DNA of 45,712 nucleotides from an uncultured Erythrobacter sp. (GTDB lineage: Bacteria > Pseudomonadota > Alphaproteobacteria > Sphingomonadales > Sphingomonadaceae): contig CALCCG010000179.1 of assembly GCA_937899785.1 (NCBI GenBank), positions 1 to 45,712 of the forward strand. Direction: 5' to 3'. Below are positions 1 to 9,389 of this stretch, piece by piece (the stretch's first letter is position 1; every line of letters begins with the position of its first letter). The notes under the pieces are model-generated. The model searched no databases. It was given only the letters and a program-made list of their open reading frames with translations, and was not told the DNA's origin. Made by a program: the position numbers and the translations under genes.

Positions 1-26
1 TTGCCCTTTCCAACCTCAACCCCCCG

Positions 27-2453
27 CTATCCCTTTTGTTGGTCGACAAACAGCGTCGCGGACCATTGATCGGTTTTAACACCGGCGCTCATATCGACCT
101 GGGTGTAGTCCGGGAGAAGGAAGCGATCCTCTTCGACAAGGGGGGATACAACCGCGCCAAGCCCGGCGTTGATCGAAGTGAAGCGTTCACCGGTGTAATT
201 GACTGTCCCTTGGAAGAACCCTGTTACCCCGCCAAAGTCCTTTTCGTATCGCACACCGCCAACGCCAGTGAAATCGGGCGAATAGGCAATATCTGCGCCA
301 AGCGGCGCGGTGTTGACGATGGTCGGCGGCAGGTCCGTAAGTTCAGAATCGAGAAACTGGCCCGCGCCAAACACGGCTAGGTTGTCCGTCAACAGAAACT
401 CGAAATCGAACTCAAGCCCACGCTGACGCGCCGAACCAACATTCAGGAAAATCGCGGTATTGGTAATGCTGAAATCCAGAACGCCTTGCTGAATGTTGCC
501 AAGGTCCATCTGGAAAATGGCGCCGTTGAACTTGAGCCGGTTGTTGAGCCACTGGGTTTTCCAGCCAAATTCGTAGTTCTCAAGCGTGTCGGATTCAAAG
601 GTCGGCGGAACCAGGTTGGTCGGGTTGGGCCCAGTGTTGCCCGCACGGTTAAAGCCGCCAGCCCGGAAACCTTCGCCGTAAAGGACGTAAACGAGAACAT
701 CGGGCGTGATTTGCCAATCCAGACCGCCTTTAAAGATCACGTCGCTTTCGGTCGCTGGGGTAAACCCTTCAAGGTTCGCATCCACGTTTTGCCCAGGCGT
801 AAACCCAGGGAACCGCGTGCCAAAGCGCGACTGACCGGTGAAGTCCTGCTCGATATCGTAATAGCGCATACCAAAGGTCGCGGTCAGATTGTCGAGGATG
901 TCGAACTCGGCTTCTCCAAAGAACGAAATCTCCTCGCGTGTGCGCAAGAAGTCGTTGAAGAAGGTAACGCCGTTAGGGCGCGGATTGGGATCGGTCGCAA
1001 ACGCATCGGGGTTCGGGAACGAGTTTACAAACCCAACAAGAGTTGAGGCCGGATAGACGAAATCTGTGCGTTCAACGGTTTCCTGATCGTCATAGAACAC
1101 ACCAACGATGCCCCGAAAACGGCCGTCTTGCGGCGTTGAAAGACGAATTTCGTGCGTTTGACGTTCGGTCTCAAAAACCTCATCGGTGAACAATACGGGC
1201 GACCCGCAACTGTCATAGCCCGGAGCGCATATGTAATAGGGAATGAAAGGTCCATTATCAGCGTATCCAGTGTAGTCGGTTTGCCCTTCGAAATTGCGAT
1301 CCGTGTACGACCCATTGTAAATCAGATCGAGCCCAGCAAAGCGCCCTTCGAGGGTTAGTGAAGTGATAGACACATCATCGTTGCCCTCGCTCGGCGCGAA
1401 GCTGCGCACGGCCAGATCGCCATCTTCGGAAATATCCGGCTCAAACTCGAACACGCCTTCGGTTTCGAGAGACTGGCGCAAGTGTTGAACTTTCAAGCGC
1501 CAGTCGGGGTTGATTTCCCACAGGACAGACGCCCGAAAACCCTCGTAAACCGCATCGTTGAAATCGTCTTCGGCCACCAGAATGTTGTCGGCCTGTTCGC
1601 GCGAAGAGGGAATGCGAAGCGGGCCAAGTCCGAGCTGATTGGCTTGATTGATAATCGTCTGGTCCTCGCGCGTGAAAGCAAATCCGGCGTCCGCGAAAGC
1701 CTGTTGAAGACCCGGATTGAGACCGGGATTGAACAAGGCCAGTTCGCGCGACGCAGGGATATTGTCGATAAATCCGCCTTGGCTGGACGAATACCCAACG
1801 AAGCGAACGCCTAATGTGTCTTCGACGATCGGGATATTCACATAGCCCTCTACCTGGTAGCTTTCCTCGCCGCCGCGCGTGGTCGATGCGCCGAATGTGC
1901 CGCCCGCTTCAAAGCTATCAAGAACCGGCTCATTGGTGATCAACCGCACGTTGCCCGCTTGCGAACTGGCACCAAACAAGGTGCCTTGCGGGCCTTTGAG
2001 AATTTCGATCCGGCTAAGGTCGGTGCTGTATAGGTCGATGTTCCGGCCGCCGGTCGAGATCGGTGTCTCGTTGAGGTAGAACGCCACGCTGGGTTCAAAA
2101 CCAATCCCTGCAACCCGCACGCCCAAACGTCCCGGAGAGATGCCGCGAACGATCAGGTCCTGTTTGCCGGGCCCTTGACCCGCTCCATCAAGACCCGGGA
2201 CAAGCTGCGCGTAATCCTCAAAACTATCGATCCGGAACTGTTCAAGCTGCTCTTCATCGAGGGCCCGGATGGCCAAAGGAACGTCTTGAAGGCTCTCTGA
2301 ACGGCGCGTTGCGGTGACGACGATCGTGTTTAGACCTTCTTCAGCCTCTTCGTTAGTTTGCGCGAGAGCCGCCTGAGGCGCTGCGAGCGAAATCGCGAGA
2401 GCTGATGAAGAGGCGACAAGGAGCGAAAGGCGAGAGAGAGCGGTCTTTGTCAT
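27..2453 (-). CDS. TonB-dependent outer-membrane receptor, C-terminus probably frameshifted
   Basis: An 808-residue outer-membrane receptor of the TonB-dependent type, which would import an unidentified ligand with energy from TonB-ExbBD. It has a signal peptide of about 31 residues (ends AALAQ). A plug domain follows with the usual landmarks: a TonB-box-like stretch near NTIVVTATRR, then LIVRGISPGR, then RIEILKGPQGTLFGA. The rest is beta-barrel. A Shine-Dalgarno-like AAGGA lies about 15 bases before the ATG. The protein stops at FVDQQKG, where family members usually read FVDN followed by about 40 residues ending in the last barrel strand. A different frame continues open from the stop to the window edge and reads KGIAGVEVGKG, like the usual ending, so a small indel near bases 30-45 is likely. 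The substrate cannot be told from sequence. Confidence 0.9.
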   Translation of the reverse strand: MTKTALSRLSLLVASSSALAISLAAPQAALAQTNEEAEEGLNTIVVTATRRSESLQDVPLAIRALDEEQLEQFRIDSFEDYAQLVPGLDGAGQGPGKQDLIVRGISPGRLGVRVAGIGFEPSVAFYLNETPISTGGRNIDLYSTDLSRIEILKGPQGTLFGASSQAGNVRLITNEPVLDSFEAGGTFGASTTRGGEESYQVEGYVNIPIVEDTLGVRFVGYSSSQGGFIDNIPASRELALFNPGLNPGLQQAFADAGFAFTREDQTIINQANQLGLGPLRIPSSREQADNILVAEDDFNDAVYEGFRASVLWEINPDWRLKVQHLRQSLETEGVFEFEPDISEDGDLAVRSFAPSEGNDDVSITSLTLEGRFAGLDLIYNGSYTDRNFEGQTDYTGYADNGPFIPYYICAPGYDSCGSPVLFTDEVFETERQTHEIRLSTPQDGRFRGIVGVFYDDQETVERTDFVYPASTLVGFVNSFPNPDAFATDPNPRPNGVTFFNDFLRTREEISFFGEAEFDILDNLTATFGMRYYDIEQDFTGQSRFGTRFPGFTPGQNVDANLEGFTPATESDVIFKGGLDWQITPDVLVYVLYGEGFRAGGFNRAGNTGPNPTNLVPPTFESDTLENYEFGWKTQWLNNRLKFNGAIFQMDLGNIQQGVLDFSITNTAIFLNVGSARQRGLEFDFEFLLTDNLAVFGAGQFLDSELTDLPPTIVNTAPLGADIAYSPDFTGVGGVRYEKDFGGVTGFFQGTVNYTGERFTSINAGLGAVVSPLVEEDRFLLPDYTQVDMSAGVKTDQWSATLFVDQQKG

Positions 2454-2979
2454 ATGATTTTCTTGTTCCTTGAACGATTATGCCGTGACGAAGGCCAGCG
2501 CAAAGTAAGCGCACCCTCGTCCAATCCAATTGGATCTACCGCCTCAATGAGCGGCCCCTGCTTCGATTCAAAAACAACGGGCCTGAGCGTTTGAATTGTG
2601 CAAACCGAGCGCCCCGCGTCATTGGACCTTGAGCGGCGCCTATCACCGCATTGAGACGGGTCAGTGTCCGTGGTGTTACACTTGTGAGAAATCCGGACGA
2701 TGGGTGATTGATTTCGTCACAAGCGACCGTGAGCACCGAGCTATCGCCAGCCTAATGGGCATTCGTCGGCCAATTGTGGGCTGTGAGATCAGCCTTACAT
2801 CGCCCCGGCCCAAATACTTCCTGTGAGTCATTGGCAGAAATGACCGCCGTATGAATCCATCACCAGTTGAAGAGGATGCTAACCGCGACGGCTTATGGGT
2901 CGCGAGCGGAACGTCTGCTTTTCATCTTAGTAGCGCTCAGAGCGGCCAGTCGGCAGTCGGCCCACACAAAGACTCGCAT
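2454..2979. other. Intergenic region, no convincing gene
   Basis: About 525 bases between the receptor start and the 3' end of the efflux outer-membrane gene. A 76-codon open frame on the plus strand (2596-2826) has no recognisable protein features and I do not call it. The only structure I see is one copy of a dispersed repeat at 2908-2963. The receptor promoter should lie at the left end, but I could not pick a clear -35/-10 pair. Confidence 0.5.
2908..2963 (+). repeat. Dispersed intergenic repeat, copy C
   Basis: The most diverged of three similar elements (others at 13394 and 19151). It begins GGAACGTCTGCTTTT and ends AGTCGGCAGTCGGCCCA; the equivalent ends in the other copies are GAATGTCCG at the left and CGGCCCA at the right. 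It sits just beyond the 3' end of the outer-membrane factor gene. Confidence 0.5.
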
Positions 2980-4428
2980 CTAACGTAAGGTAGTTACTTG
3001 CTTGTTTTTGCTATCGACGATGCCTGCGTCCACGCTTCGCACACCGAGTGAGCGGTAGGCGACAACGGTGGAGCGCGACAGCTGCGCCCTGGCGCTGATC
3101 AAGCGCCCTTCCGCTTCGAGGAGAAGGCGTTCGGCATCGAGCGCTTCGATGAGGCTTACCGCACCAGCCTGATAGGCCAGGCGAGAGGTTTCACGCGCCC
3201 GGTCGAGCGTGGTGACGGTCCTCGCCAATTCCTTGGCTTGGGCGCGTTCGCGATCCGCGCTGATGAGGCTGGTGTCGACCTCTCCCAGCGCCTGAGCGAT
3301 CGCGAGGCGGTATTGAGCAATGGCTTCTGCGGTCCCGGCTTCGCTGATCGCAAGCTGCGCATCGCGGCGCCCGAAATCGAACAGCGGGACGGCCGCACCG
3401 ATCGCGCCCTCTGCCCGGAACGCATCGCCGGTTAGCAGATCGCCGATATCGCCCGAGAGGAGCCCGAGAAGTCCGCTAAGCGAGAAACGCGGATAGTAAT
3501 TGGCGACCGCCTGCGCGACGCGGGCATCGGCTGCAGCCACCTGTCGCTCGGCGGCGACCAGATCGGGACGGGCGAGTAGCAATTGCGCCGGCGTCTGCGA
3601 GACCTCGATGGTGGGCGCTTCAGGGATCAGCGCCGTTTCAAACGGCAGCGCATCGAGGTTGGGCGTGCCACCGGTCAAGATCAGCAAGCGCACCTCGGCG
3701 GAGCGCTCGGCCGCTTCGAGCACGGGCAAGGTTGAGCGCGCAGAAGAAAGATCGGCTTCGACCTGATCCAATTCGAGGCGCGGCGCGATCCCGCGTTCGT
3801 AACGAAGACGAACAACGCGGGCGAGCTCTTCGAGCGTTTCGATACGGCGGGTGGCGTTGGCACGCAGCGCCTGCGTTTCGGCAAGAGCGATATAGGATAG
3901 AGCGGTTTCCGCCGCGATCGTTAGGCGGATCCCGATGAGCTGCGCCTGCGCGCTCGCCGCATCGGCGACCGCCACGCGTTCACCGGCCGCCAAGCGCCCA
4001 AACAGATCGAGCTCCCAAGACGCAGCCAAGTTCATACCGTAGATCGACTGATTACGGTTGAAGCCGGGAAGATCGGCAAAGTTGCCGATGATGGGGTCGG
4101 CGATCGATTGCCTCACCTCGGCTGCCGAAGCGTCCACTCCGATTTCCGGCAATCGCTGCGCGCCTGCAAGGCTCGCGGCGCCCGAGGCTTGTTGCAGACG
4201 AGCGGCAGCGGCTTCGATTTGGAGGTTTTCAGACAGAGCCTGGTCGACAACCTTGGTGAGATTGGGATCATCGAAGGTCTGCCACCATGGTTCGCTGCGC
4301 TCCTTCGCCTTCTCGGCGCTCGCCATCGGGAGGCTTGGGGGCAAGTCGACGCGCGGCGTTTCATAGGGCGCGTGCGTGGCGCATGCCGCCAATATGAGAG
4401 ATAAAGCGATAAGAGGTGCGGTACGCAT
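2980..4428 (-). CDS. RND efflux outer-membrane factor lipoprotein (NodT/OprM family)
   Basis: A 482-residue outer-membrane channel lipoprotein that would complete a tripartite RND pump with the adaptor and permease encoded from 5194 on. The start at 4428 gives a clean lipoprotein signal, MRTAPLIALSLILAACA, with the lipobox Cys at residue 16. The open frame runs 71 codons further upstream, but that part covers the divergent regulator and is not signal-like. The body shows the two-fold repeat of the family: PWWQTFDDPNL and LIEAAAARLQQ-type helices, RPDLVAAERQVAAADARV, and AIAQALGEVDTSL near the end. A promoter with a perfect TATAAT lies 16 bases ahead of the start, and the palindrome at 4459-4471 overlaps its -35. 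It is divergent from the TetR gene with only 37 bases between the start codons. Confidence 0.92.
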   Translation of the reverse strand: MRTAPLIALSLILAACATHAPYETPRVDLPPSLPMASAEKAKERSEPWWQTFDDPNLTKVVDQALSENLQIEAAAARLQQASGAASLAGAQRLPEIGVDASAAEVRQSIADPIIGNFADLPGFNRNQSIYGMNLAASWELDLFGRLAAGERVAVADAASAQAQLIGIRLTIAAETALSYIALAETQALRANATRRIETLEELARVVRLRYERGIAPRLELDQVEADLSSARSTLPVLEAAERSAEVRLLILTGGTPNLDALPFETALIPEAPTIEVSQTPAQLLLARPDLVAAERQVAAADARVAQAVANYYPRFSLSGLLGLLSGDIGDLLTGDAFRAEGAIGAAVPLFDFGRRDAQLAISEAGTAEAIAQYRLAIAQALGEVDTSLISADRERAQAKELARTVTTLDRARETSRLAYQAGAVSLIEALDAERLLLEAEGRLISARAQLSRSTVVAYRSLGVRSVDAGIVDSKNKQVTTLR

Positions 4429-4443
4429 GTTGCGGCGCGCGCG

Positions 4444-4472
4444 ATTATATTCTACATGTTTCATCATGAAAA
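4444..4472 (-). promoter_or_regulatory. Predicted promoter of the outer-membrane factor gene
   Basis: Minus strand: -35 TTTTCA (4467-4472), 17-base spacer, -10 TATAAT (4444-4449). The predicted start of transcription is near 4437, leaving a leader of only about 9 bases before the ATG at 4428. The -35 lies inside the TetR coding start and inside the palindrome. Confidence 0.55.
4459..4471. promoter_or_regulatory. Palindrome TTTCAT-C-ATGAAA, candidate TetR operator
   Basis: A perfect 13-base palindrome with an odd centre. Its right arm contains the ATG of the TetR gene and part of the -35 of the divergent outer-membrane factor promoter. This is where a TetR repressor would block that promoter. 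Direct binding is inference. Confidence 0.5.
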
Positions 4473-5116
4473 GTTCCTTGGAAAAAGAAAAACCCGCCGC
4501 AAGTGCGCGTCCGCGCGGTCGCCCGACAGTCGATCGCCGCGGAGAGATACTGGATGCGGCCGAAGCGCTGATCGGAACCATCGGTTTCGAGAAGACGACC
4601 GTATCCGATATCGCCAAACGGCTCGGCATGACCCAGCCCAATGTCTACCGGACCTTCAAGAACCGGCGCGAGCTCGACGAGGCGGTGGTTGAGCGTCATC
4701 TGGACGGGGTCAGCGATATGGCGTGGATGATCGCCAAGCGGGATCGCGCGGAGGACATGCCTGAGCGCCTGTTCCGCGAGTTCAATCTCGCGATCATGCG
4801 CAACACGGTCGCGATGGTGGTCGACAACTTCAAGATGTTCGAGATCTGCAAGGTCGCCTCGCGCGATCGCTGGCCGATCGTCGATGCTTTCGTCGCGGAT
4901 CTCGGCGCGGCGGTCGCGCACATTCTCGACCGCGGAGTCGCCGATGGGTCCTTCGCTATCGAAGACACGGCAGCCACTGCCGAAACCATTGTCGAAGCTA
5001 TGCTCAAGGTCTTTCATCCGCACCTCGTCGAGATTTTCCGGGACGATGACCTGGAGGCATCCACCCGGCGTCTGACCGAGCTCATACTCGCGGGGATCAG
5101 GCGCGTAAACATATAA
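4466..5116 (+). CDS. TetR-family transcriptional regulator of the RND efflux locus
   Basis: A 216-residue TetR-type repressor. The N-terminal HTH is clear: GRPTVDRRGEILDAAEALI, then TTVSDIAKRLGMTQPNVYRTF. The C-terminal part is helical and variable, as expected for a ligand-binding domain. I chose the ATG at 4466 (MKSSLEKEK) because the open frame upstream would run into the signal peptide of the divergent gene and because this start sits on the 13-base palindrome. There is no obvious ribosome binding site, so a leaderless or weakly translated message is possible. The gene lies between the outer-membrane factor and the adaptor/permease, so it most likely represses the pump; the inducer is unknown. 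Confidence 0.9.
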   Translation: MKSSLEKEKPAASARPRGRPTVDRRGEILDAAEALIGTIGFEKTTVSDIAKRLGMTQPNVYRTFKNRRELDEAVVERHLDGVSDMAWMIAKRDRAEDMPERLFREFNLAIMRNTVAMVVDNFKMFEICKVASRDRWPIVDAFVADLGAAVAHILDRGVADGSFAIEDTAATAETIVEAMLKVFHPHLVEIFRDDDLEASTRRLTELILAGIRRVNI

Positions 5117-5162
5117 ATTATAAATTACGTCTTTTATTTCTTATTCGAATCGCGTAGAGGCC

Positions 5163-5182
5163 TGCTCGTCACTCAACGAGCA
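5163..5182 (+). promoter_or_regulatory. 7-bp inverted repeat before the adaptor gene
   Basis: TGCTCGT and ACGAGCA form a perfect 7-base stem around a 6-base loop, 11 bases before the GTG start of the adaptor. It could be an operator or a leader hairpin. There is no T-run, so it is not a standard terminator. Confidence 0.35.
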
Positions 5183-5193
5183 AAGGGCTTCCC

Positions 5194-6273
5194 GTGCGTA
5201 AAACACTCTCCCCAACAACCGGCGCATTGGTCGTCCTGGTCGCAGCTCTGAGTGGCTGTAGTGGTAGCGGCGAAGGCTCCGGACCCTCCGAGCCCCCCCT
5301 AGTCCGGGCCTTCGTCGTTGCTTCCGGTTCCGAAATACAAGCGCGCTACACCGGCACAGTGCGCGCGCGCATCGAGAGCAATCTTGGCTTTCGGGTGCCC
5401 GGTCAGATCACGCAGCGGCTTGTGAACGAAGGTGACACGGTGCGCCGCGGTCAACCGCTCATGCGCATCGACCCCAGTGACTTCGAACTCCTCGTCTCCG
5501 CAACATCGAACCGGCTTCGCGCCGCGGAAGCCGAGGCCGCCCGCGCTGCGGCCGATGCCGAGCGTCTCGAAGGTCTGGTAGAAGCAGGCGCGGTCTCACA
5601 GGCGACTTATGACACCGCAGTCGCGGCGCGCGATGCGAGCGCTGCCAGCGTGCGCGCGCTGCGAGCGGAGCTCGGCGAAACCCGCAACCAGCAAGGCTAC
5701 ACCGTTCTGCGCGCGGATGCCTCGGGGGTGATAACTACTGTTATGGCCGAACCCGGTCAGGTGGTCGCCGCCGGTGCACCAGTCATGACTCTAGCGCGCT
5801 CGGGCGAGCGCGAAGCGGTGGTTTCCATCCCCGAAACGCTCGTGCGCGACCTGCCAAAGAGCGCGACGGCGACCCCTTATGGCTCAAATGCGAGTTCGAG
5901 CGCCGTCTTGCGCGAAGTGTCTGGCGCAGCCGATCCCCTGACGCGCACTTACACGGCTCGCTACACTCTGCGCGGCGATGCTGCACAAGCCCCCATTGGC
6001 TCGACCGTCTCACTCGAACTGGGCATCGCTGAAGCGCCGAACAAGCTTTCGGTCCCGCTTGGGGCCATCCATCAGATCGATGGCAAGACAGGCGTCTGGG
6101 TCATCGGCAAAGACAACAAGCTCGAGTTCGTCGAAGTCGATGTCACCCGATTTGGGGACGAGCTCGCGTATGTCTCGAGCAGCGGCCTCAAACGCGGCGC
6201 GCGCGTCGTTGCGCTTGGTGCCGAACGCCTGCGCGCCGATCAAGCAGTCCGCATCCTCAAGGAGCGCGGCTGA
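5194..6273 (+). CDS. RND efflux periplasmic adaptor (membrane fusion protein)
   Basis: A 359-residue HlyD/AcrA-type adaptor joining the inner-membrane pump to the outer-membrane channel. The GTG start is preceded by AAAGGG at a good distance. The signal VVLVAALSGC has a lipobox with Cys22, so the protein is anchored as a lipoprotein. The barrel-sandwich hybrid half-motif NLGFRVPGQI lies near residues 67-76. An alpha-hairpin rich in Ala/Glu/Arg follows (about 105-170), then the second lipoyl half (RADASGVITTVMAEPGQVV) and beta-barrel/proximal domains. Its TGA shares a base with the permease ATG, so the two are co-translated. Confidence 0.93.
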   Translation: MRKTLSPTTGALVVLVAALSGCSGSGEGSGPSEPPLVRAFVVASGSEIQARYTGTVRARIESNLGFRVPGQITQRLVNEGDTVRRGQPLMRIDPSDFELLVSATSNRLRAAEAEAARAAADAERLEGLVEAGAVSQATYDTAVAARDASAASVRALRAELGETRNQQGYTVLRADASGVITTVMAEPGQVVAAGAPVMTLARSGEREAVVSIPETLVRDLPKSATATPYGSNASSSAVLREVSGAADPLTRTYTARYTLRGDAAQAPIGSTVSLELGIAEAPNKLSVPLGAIHQIDGKTGVWVIGKDNKLEFVEVDVTRFGDELAYVSSSGLKRGARVVALGAERLRADQAVRILKERG

Positions 6274-9200
6274 TGTCCGGTATCAACCTCTCCGAGATTG
6301 CGGTCAAATACCGCTCGATCACGCTTTTCTTCGTGCTGGCGACGATCGGTGCAGGCGTGCTCGCCTTCCTCCAGTTGGGGCGCGCGGAAGATCCGAGCTT
6401 TACGATCAAGGTCTTCACCGTTTCGGCCGAATGGCCGGGTGCAAGCGCAGAAGAAATGCAGAACCAGGTCGCCGATCCGCTGGAAAAGCGCCTCCAGGAG
6501 TTGCGCTATTACGACCGGGCCGAGACCACTGTGCGCGCTGGCGTAATGCTGATGACCGTGAACCTTCTGGACACAACGCCGCCCGATCAGGTGGAAGATC
6601 AATTCTATCAGGCGCGCAAGAAGCTTGGAGACGAAGTGCCACTGCTTCCTCAAGGTGTGCGTGGTCCGCTCATCAATGACGAATATTCCGCCGTTTTCTT
6701 TGCGCTCTTTCTAATGCAGGCCGACGGAATGCCGCACCACGAGCTGGTGGATGAGGCGGAGCGCCTGCGTGGACGTTATCTTGGCGTTGAGGGCGTAACG
6801 AAGGTCAACATTATTGGCGAGCAGCCGCAGCGCATCTTTATCGAGATCGACAATGCGCGTCTGGCAACGCTGGGGTTGGGCGTCGATGCCGTCGCCGCCG
6901 CGATCGGCGAACAGAACCTTGTCGTGCCAGCGGGCCGCCTTGAGACCGGCAGCAAGTCGCTGCGCCTCACGACCACAAGCGATTTCGATGATATCGAAGC
7001 CGTTCGCGCGACCCCCATTGCTGTTGAAGGCCGCTCGATCAGGCTTGGCGATATCGCCACTATCGAACGCGGTTATGAAGATCCCTCGCGCTTCAAGGTC
7101 CGCCATGCAGGTGCGCCAGCACTCACCCTCGGCGTAGTCATGCAGCCTGGTTTCAACGGACTGGACCTTGGAGACAATCTCGCAGCGGAAACCAAAGCGA
7201 TCCAGGACGAGCTGCCGCTCGGCATGTCGCTCACCCAGATCGCCGATCAGGCGGAGAATATCGACAAAGCCTATTCGGAATTCATGACCAAATTCGTCGC
7301 AGCGCTCGCGGTCGTGATGATCGTCAGTTTCCTCTCGCTCGGCTTCCGCGTCGGGCTGGTGGTCGCTGCCGCAGTACCGCTCACGCTCGCCGCAGTCTTC
7401 GTCATCATGCTTGGGGTCGACCGCGACTTCGATCGGATTACGCTCGGCGCGCTCATCTTGTCGCTCGGCCTTCTGGTCGATGATGCGATCATCGCGATCG
7501 AGATGATGGTCGTGAAGATGGAGGAGGGCTTCGACCGGGTGGCGGCAGCCACCTTTGCCTGGGGCGCGACCGCCGCGCCGATGCTCACAGGCACGCTTGT
7601 GACCGTGGTGGGCTTTCTCGCCATCGGCTTCGCGCCATCGAGCGCAGGCGAATATGCCGGCAACATCTTCTGGATCGTCGCCTTCGCGCTTCTCGTATCC
7701 TGGGTCGTCGCGGTCTACTTCACGCCCTATCTCGGCGTGAAGATGCTCCCTGAAATCGAACCGGTCGAAGGCGGGCATGATGCGATCTACGATTCCAAGA
7801 ACTACCGCAAGTTGCGCAGCGCCATCGTCCAGTGCGTCAAGAAGCGCGGGCTCGTCGTCGCGGCGGTCGTCGGCGCGTTCTTCCTGTGCGCAGGTCTCAT
7901 GGCGACGGTCGTTCCGCAGCAATTCTTCCCTAGCTCGGATCGCGGCGAAGCGATTGTGGAAGTCTATCTTCCCAAGGGCTCGAGCATCGAGGCGACAACT
8001 GACGTCGTCGAGGAAATCGAAGGCGAACTTGCCAAGCTTGAGGAAGCCGAAACGATCGATTCCTTCGTTGGCGCCGGGGCCCCACGCTTCTTCCTGTCGC
8101 TCGACCCTGAGCTTCCCGATCCCGCCTTCGCGAAGATCATCGTCGCCACCACGTCCCCGGAAAACCGTGACGCAGTCATGGACCATGTCGATGCGCTCGC
8201 AGCCGAAGGGCGCTTCCCTGCAGCGCGTGTGCGGACCACACGCCTTCTCTATGGACCGCCGGTCAAATTCCCAGTCGCCTTCCGCATCTCCGGCCCAGAC
8301 ATCGATGTTCTTCGCGATCTCTCGGACCAGGTTGCGCAAATCATGGGCGAGACCGATGGTACCGTTCAGGTCAACACCGATTGGGGCAACCGCGCACCCG
8401 CTCTGCGCCTCAACTTCAACGAGCATCGCCTGCGCCAAATCGGCCTGACCCCAGCATCGGCTGCGCGCCAGGTCGGCGGGTTCATAAATGGAACGATCGT
8501 GTCCGAAGCCCGGATCGGAACCCGCAATGTCGGCGTGGTCCTGCGCTCGCCGGAAGGCCCTGAACTCAAAGCCTCCGATCTTGGTAACATCTCGATCCGC
8601 ACGGCCACCGGCGATGCCATCCCGCTCGCTTCGGTCGCCGAGCTTGAGCCGACCTTCGAAGAGCCAACTCTGGTACGCCGCGATCGCATGCCCACCATCA
8701 CCGTGCGCTCGGACATTGCCGAAGGTCTGCAACCACCTCAGGTCACTGCCGCTATCGAGCCCAAGCTTGAGAACCTGCGCGCTTCGCTGCCGAGCGGATA
8801 CTCGATCGTCACTTCGGGCTCGGTGGAAGAATCGGGCAAGGCCGAGGCTGCTCTGCTGCCGCTCTTCCCGATCATGCTGATCCTGATGCTGACGCTGATC
8901 ATCCTCCAGACCCGTTCGTTCCGCTTGACCGCGCTGGTGATCGCAACTGCGCCGCTTGGCTTGGTGGGAGCTGTTCCTGCGCTGCTTATGAGCGGCAAGC
9001 CGTTCGGGTTCACCGCCATCCTCGGCATCCTCGGTCTCGCCGGCATCATAATGCGCAACACGCTCATTTTGACCGATCAGATCGATCAGGAACGGGCCAA
9101 TGGACTGAGCACACGCGAAGCGGTGATCGAAGCAACCGTTCGCAGAGCGCGGCCGGTGATCCTGACAGCGCTCGCCGCGATCCTTGCCTTCATCCCCTTA

Positions 9201-9389
9201 AGCTTCTCCTCCTTCTGGGGCGGCATGGCGGTGACGCTCATAGGCGGCACGCTGATGGGCACGGTTCTCACCATTCTCTTCCTGCCAGCCCTTTACGGGC
9301 TGATCTTCCAGGTCGGAAGCGACGGCGCGGATGAAGAAGACGGCGGTGAGAAAACGAACGCGCCCGAACCGGAGGTTCAGCCAGCATGA
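6273..9389 (+). CDS. RND efflux pump permease, inner membrane
   Basis: A 1038-residue proton-driven RND transporter of the AcrB-like (HAE1-type) superfamily, usual length. Two repeats are visible, each with one N-terminal transmembrane helix, a large periplasmic loop and a helix bundle. The TM4 motif GLLVDDAIIAIE carries the proton-relay pair D403/D404. In TM10 the segment LAGIIMRNTLILTDQ has Arg where AcrB has Lys. The overlap TGATG couples it to the adaptor and an ATGA overlap couples it to the next small regulator. The substrate is not predictable; the lipid-related genes downstream hint at an amphipathic or lipid cargo, or at membrane remodelling linked to efflux. Confidence 0.94.
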   Translation: MSGINLSEIAVKYRSITLFFVLATIGAGVLAFLQLGRAEDPSFTIKVFTVSAEWPGASAEEMQNQVADPLEKRLQELRYYDRAETTVRAGVMLMTVNLLDTTPPDQVEDQFYQARKKLGDEVPLLPQGVRGPLINDEYSAVFFALFLMQADGMPHHELVDEAERLRGRYLGVEGVTKVNIIGEQPQRIFIEIDNARLATLGLGVDAVAAAIGEQNLVVPAGRLETGSKSLRLTTTSDFDDIEAVRATPIAVEGRSIRLGDIATIERGYEDPSRFKVRHAGAPALTLGVVMQPGFNGLDLGDNLAAETKAIQDELPLGMSLTQIADQAENIDKAYSEFMTKFVAALAVVMIVSFLSLGFRVGLVVAAAVPLTLAAVFVIMLGVDRDFDRITLGALILSLGLLVDDAIIAIEMMVVKMEEGFDRVAAATFAWGATAAPMLTGTLVTVVGFLAIGFAPSSAGEYAGNIFWIVAFALLVSWVVAVYFTPYLGVKMLPEIEPVEGGHDAIYDSKNYRKLRSAIVQCVKKRGLVVAAVVGAFFLCAGLMATVVPQQFFPSSDRGEAIVEVYLPKGSSIEATTDVVEEIEGELAKLEEAETIDSFVGAGAPRFFLSLDPELPDPAFAKIIVATTSPENRDAVMDHVDALAAEGRFPAARVRTTRLLYGPPVKFPVAFRISGPDIDVLRDLSDQVAQIMGETDGTVQVNTDWGNRAPALRLNFNEHRLRQIGLTPASAARQVGGFINGTIVSEARIGTRNVGVVLRSPEGPELKASDLGNISIRTATGDAIPLASVAELEPTFEEPTLVRRDRMPTITVRSDIAEGLQPPQVTAAIEPKLENLRASLPSGYSIVTSGSVEESGKAEAALLPLFPIMLILMLTLIILQTRSFRLTALVIATAPLGLVGAVPALLMSGKPFGFTAILGILGLAGIIMRNTLILTDQIDQERANGLSTREAVIEATVRRARPVILTALAAILAFIPLSFSSFWGGMAVTLIGGTLMGTVLTILFLPALYGLIFQVGSDGADEEDGGEKTNAPEPEVQPA

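Noticed and set aside
2596..2826. 76-codon plus-strand open frame between receptor and outer-membrane factor
   Set aside because: No ribosome site or protein-like pattern; treated as intergenic.
4429..4641. Longer N-terminus (71 codons) for the outer-membrane factor
   Set aside because: It would bury the lipoprotein signal inside the protein and lies antisense to the TetR HTH region.
6711..8732. 673-codon open frame on the minus strand opposite the RND permease
   Set aside because: It is antisense to a clear permease gene, has no domain I recognise and a composition (many His/Asp/Arg) typical of the complementary strand of GC-rich coding DNA.
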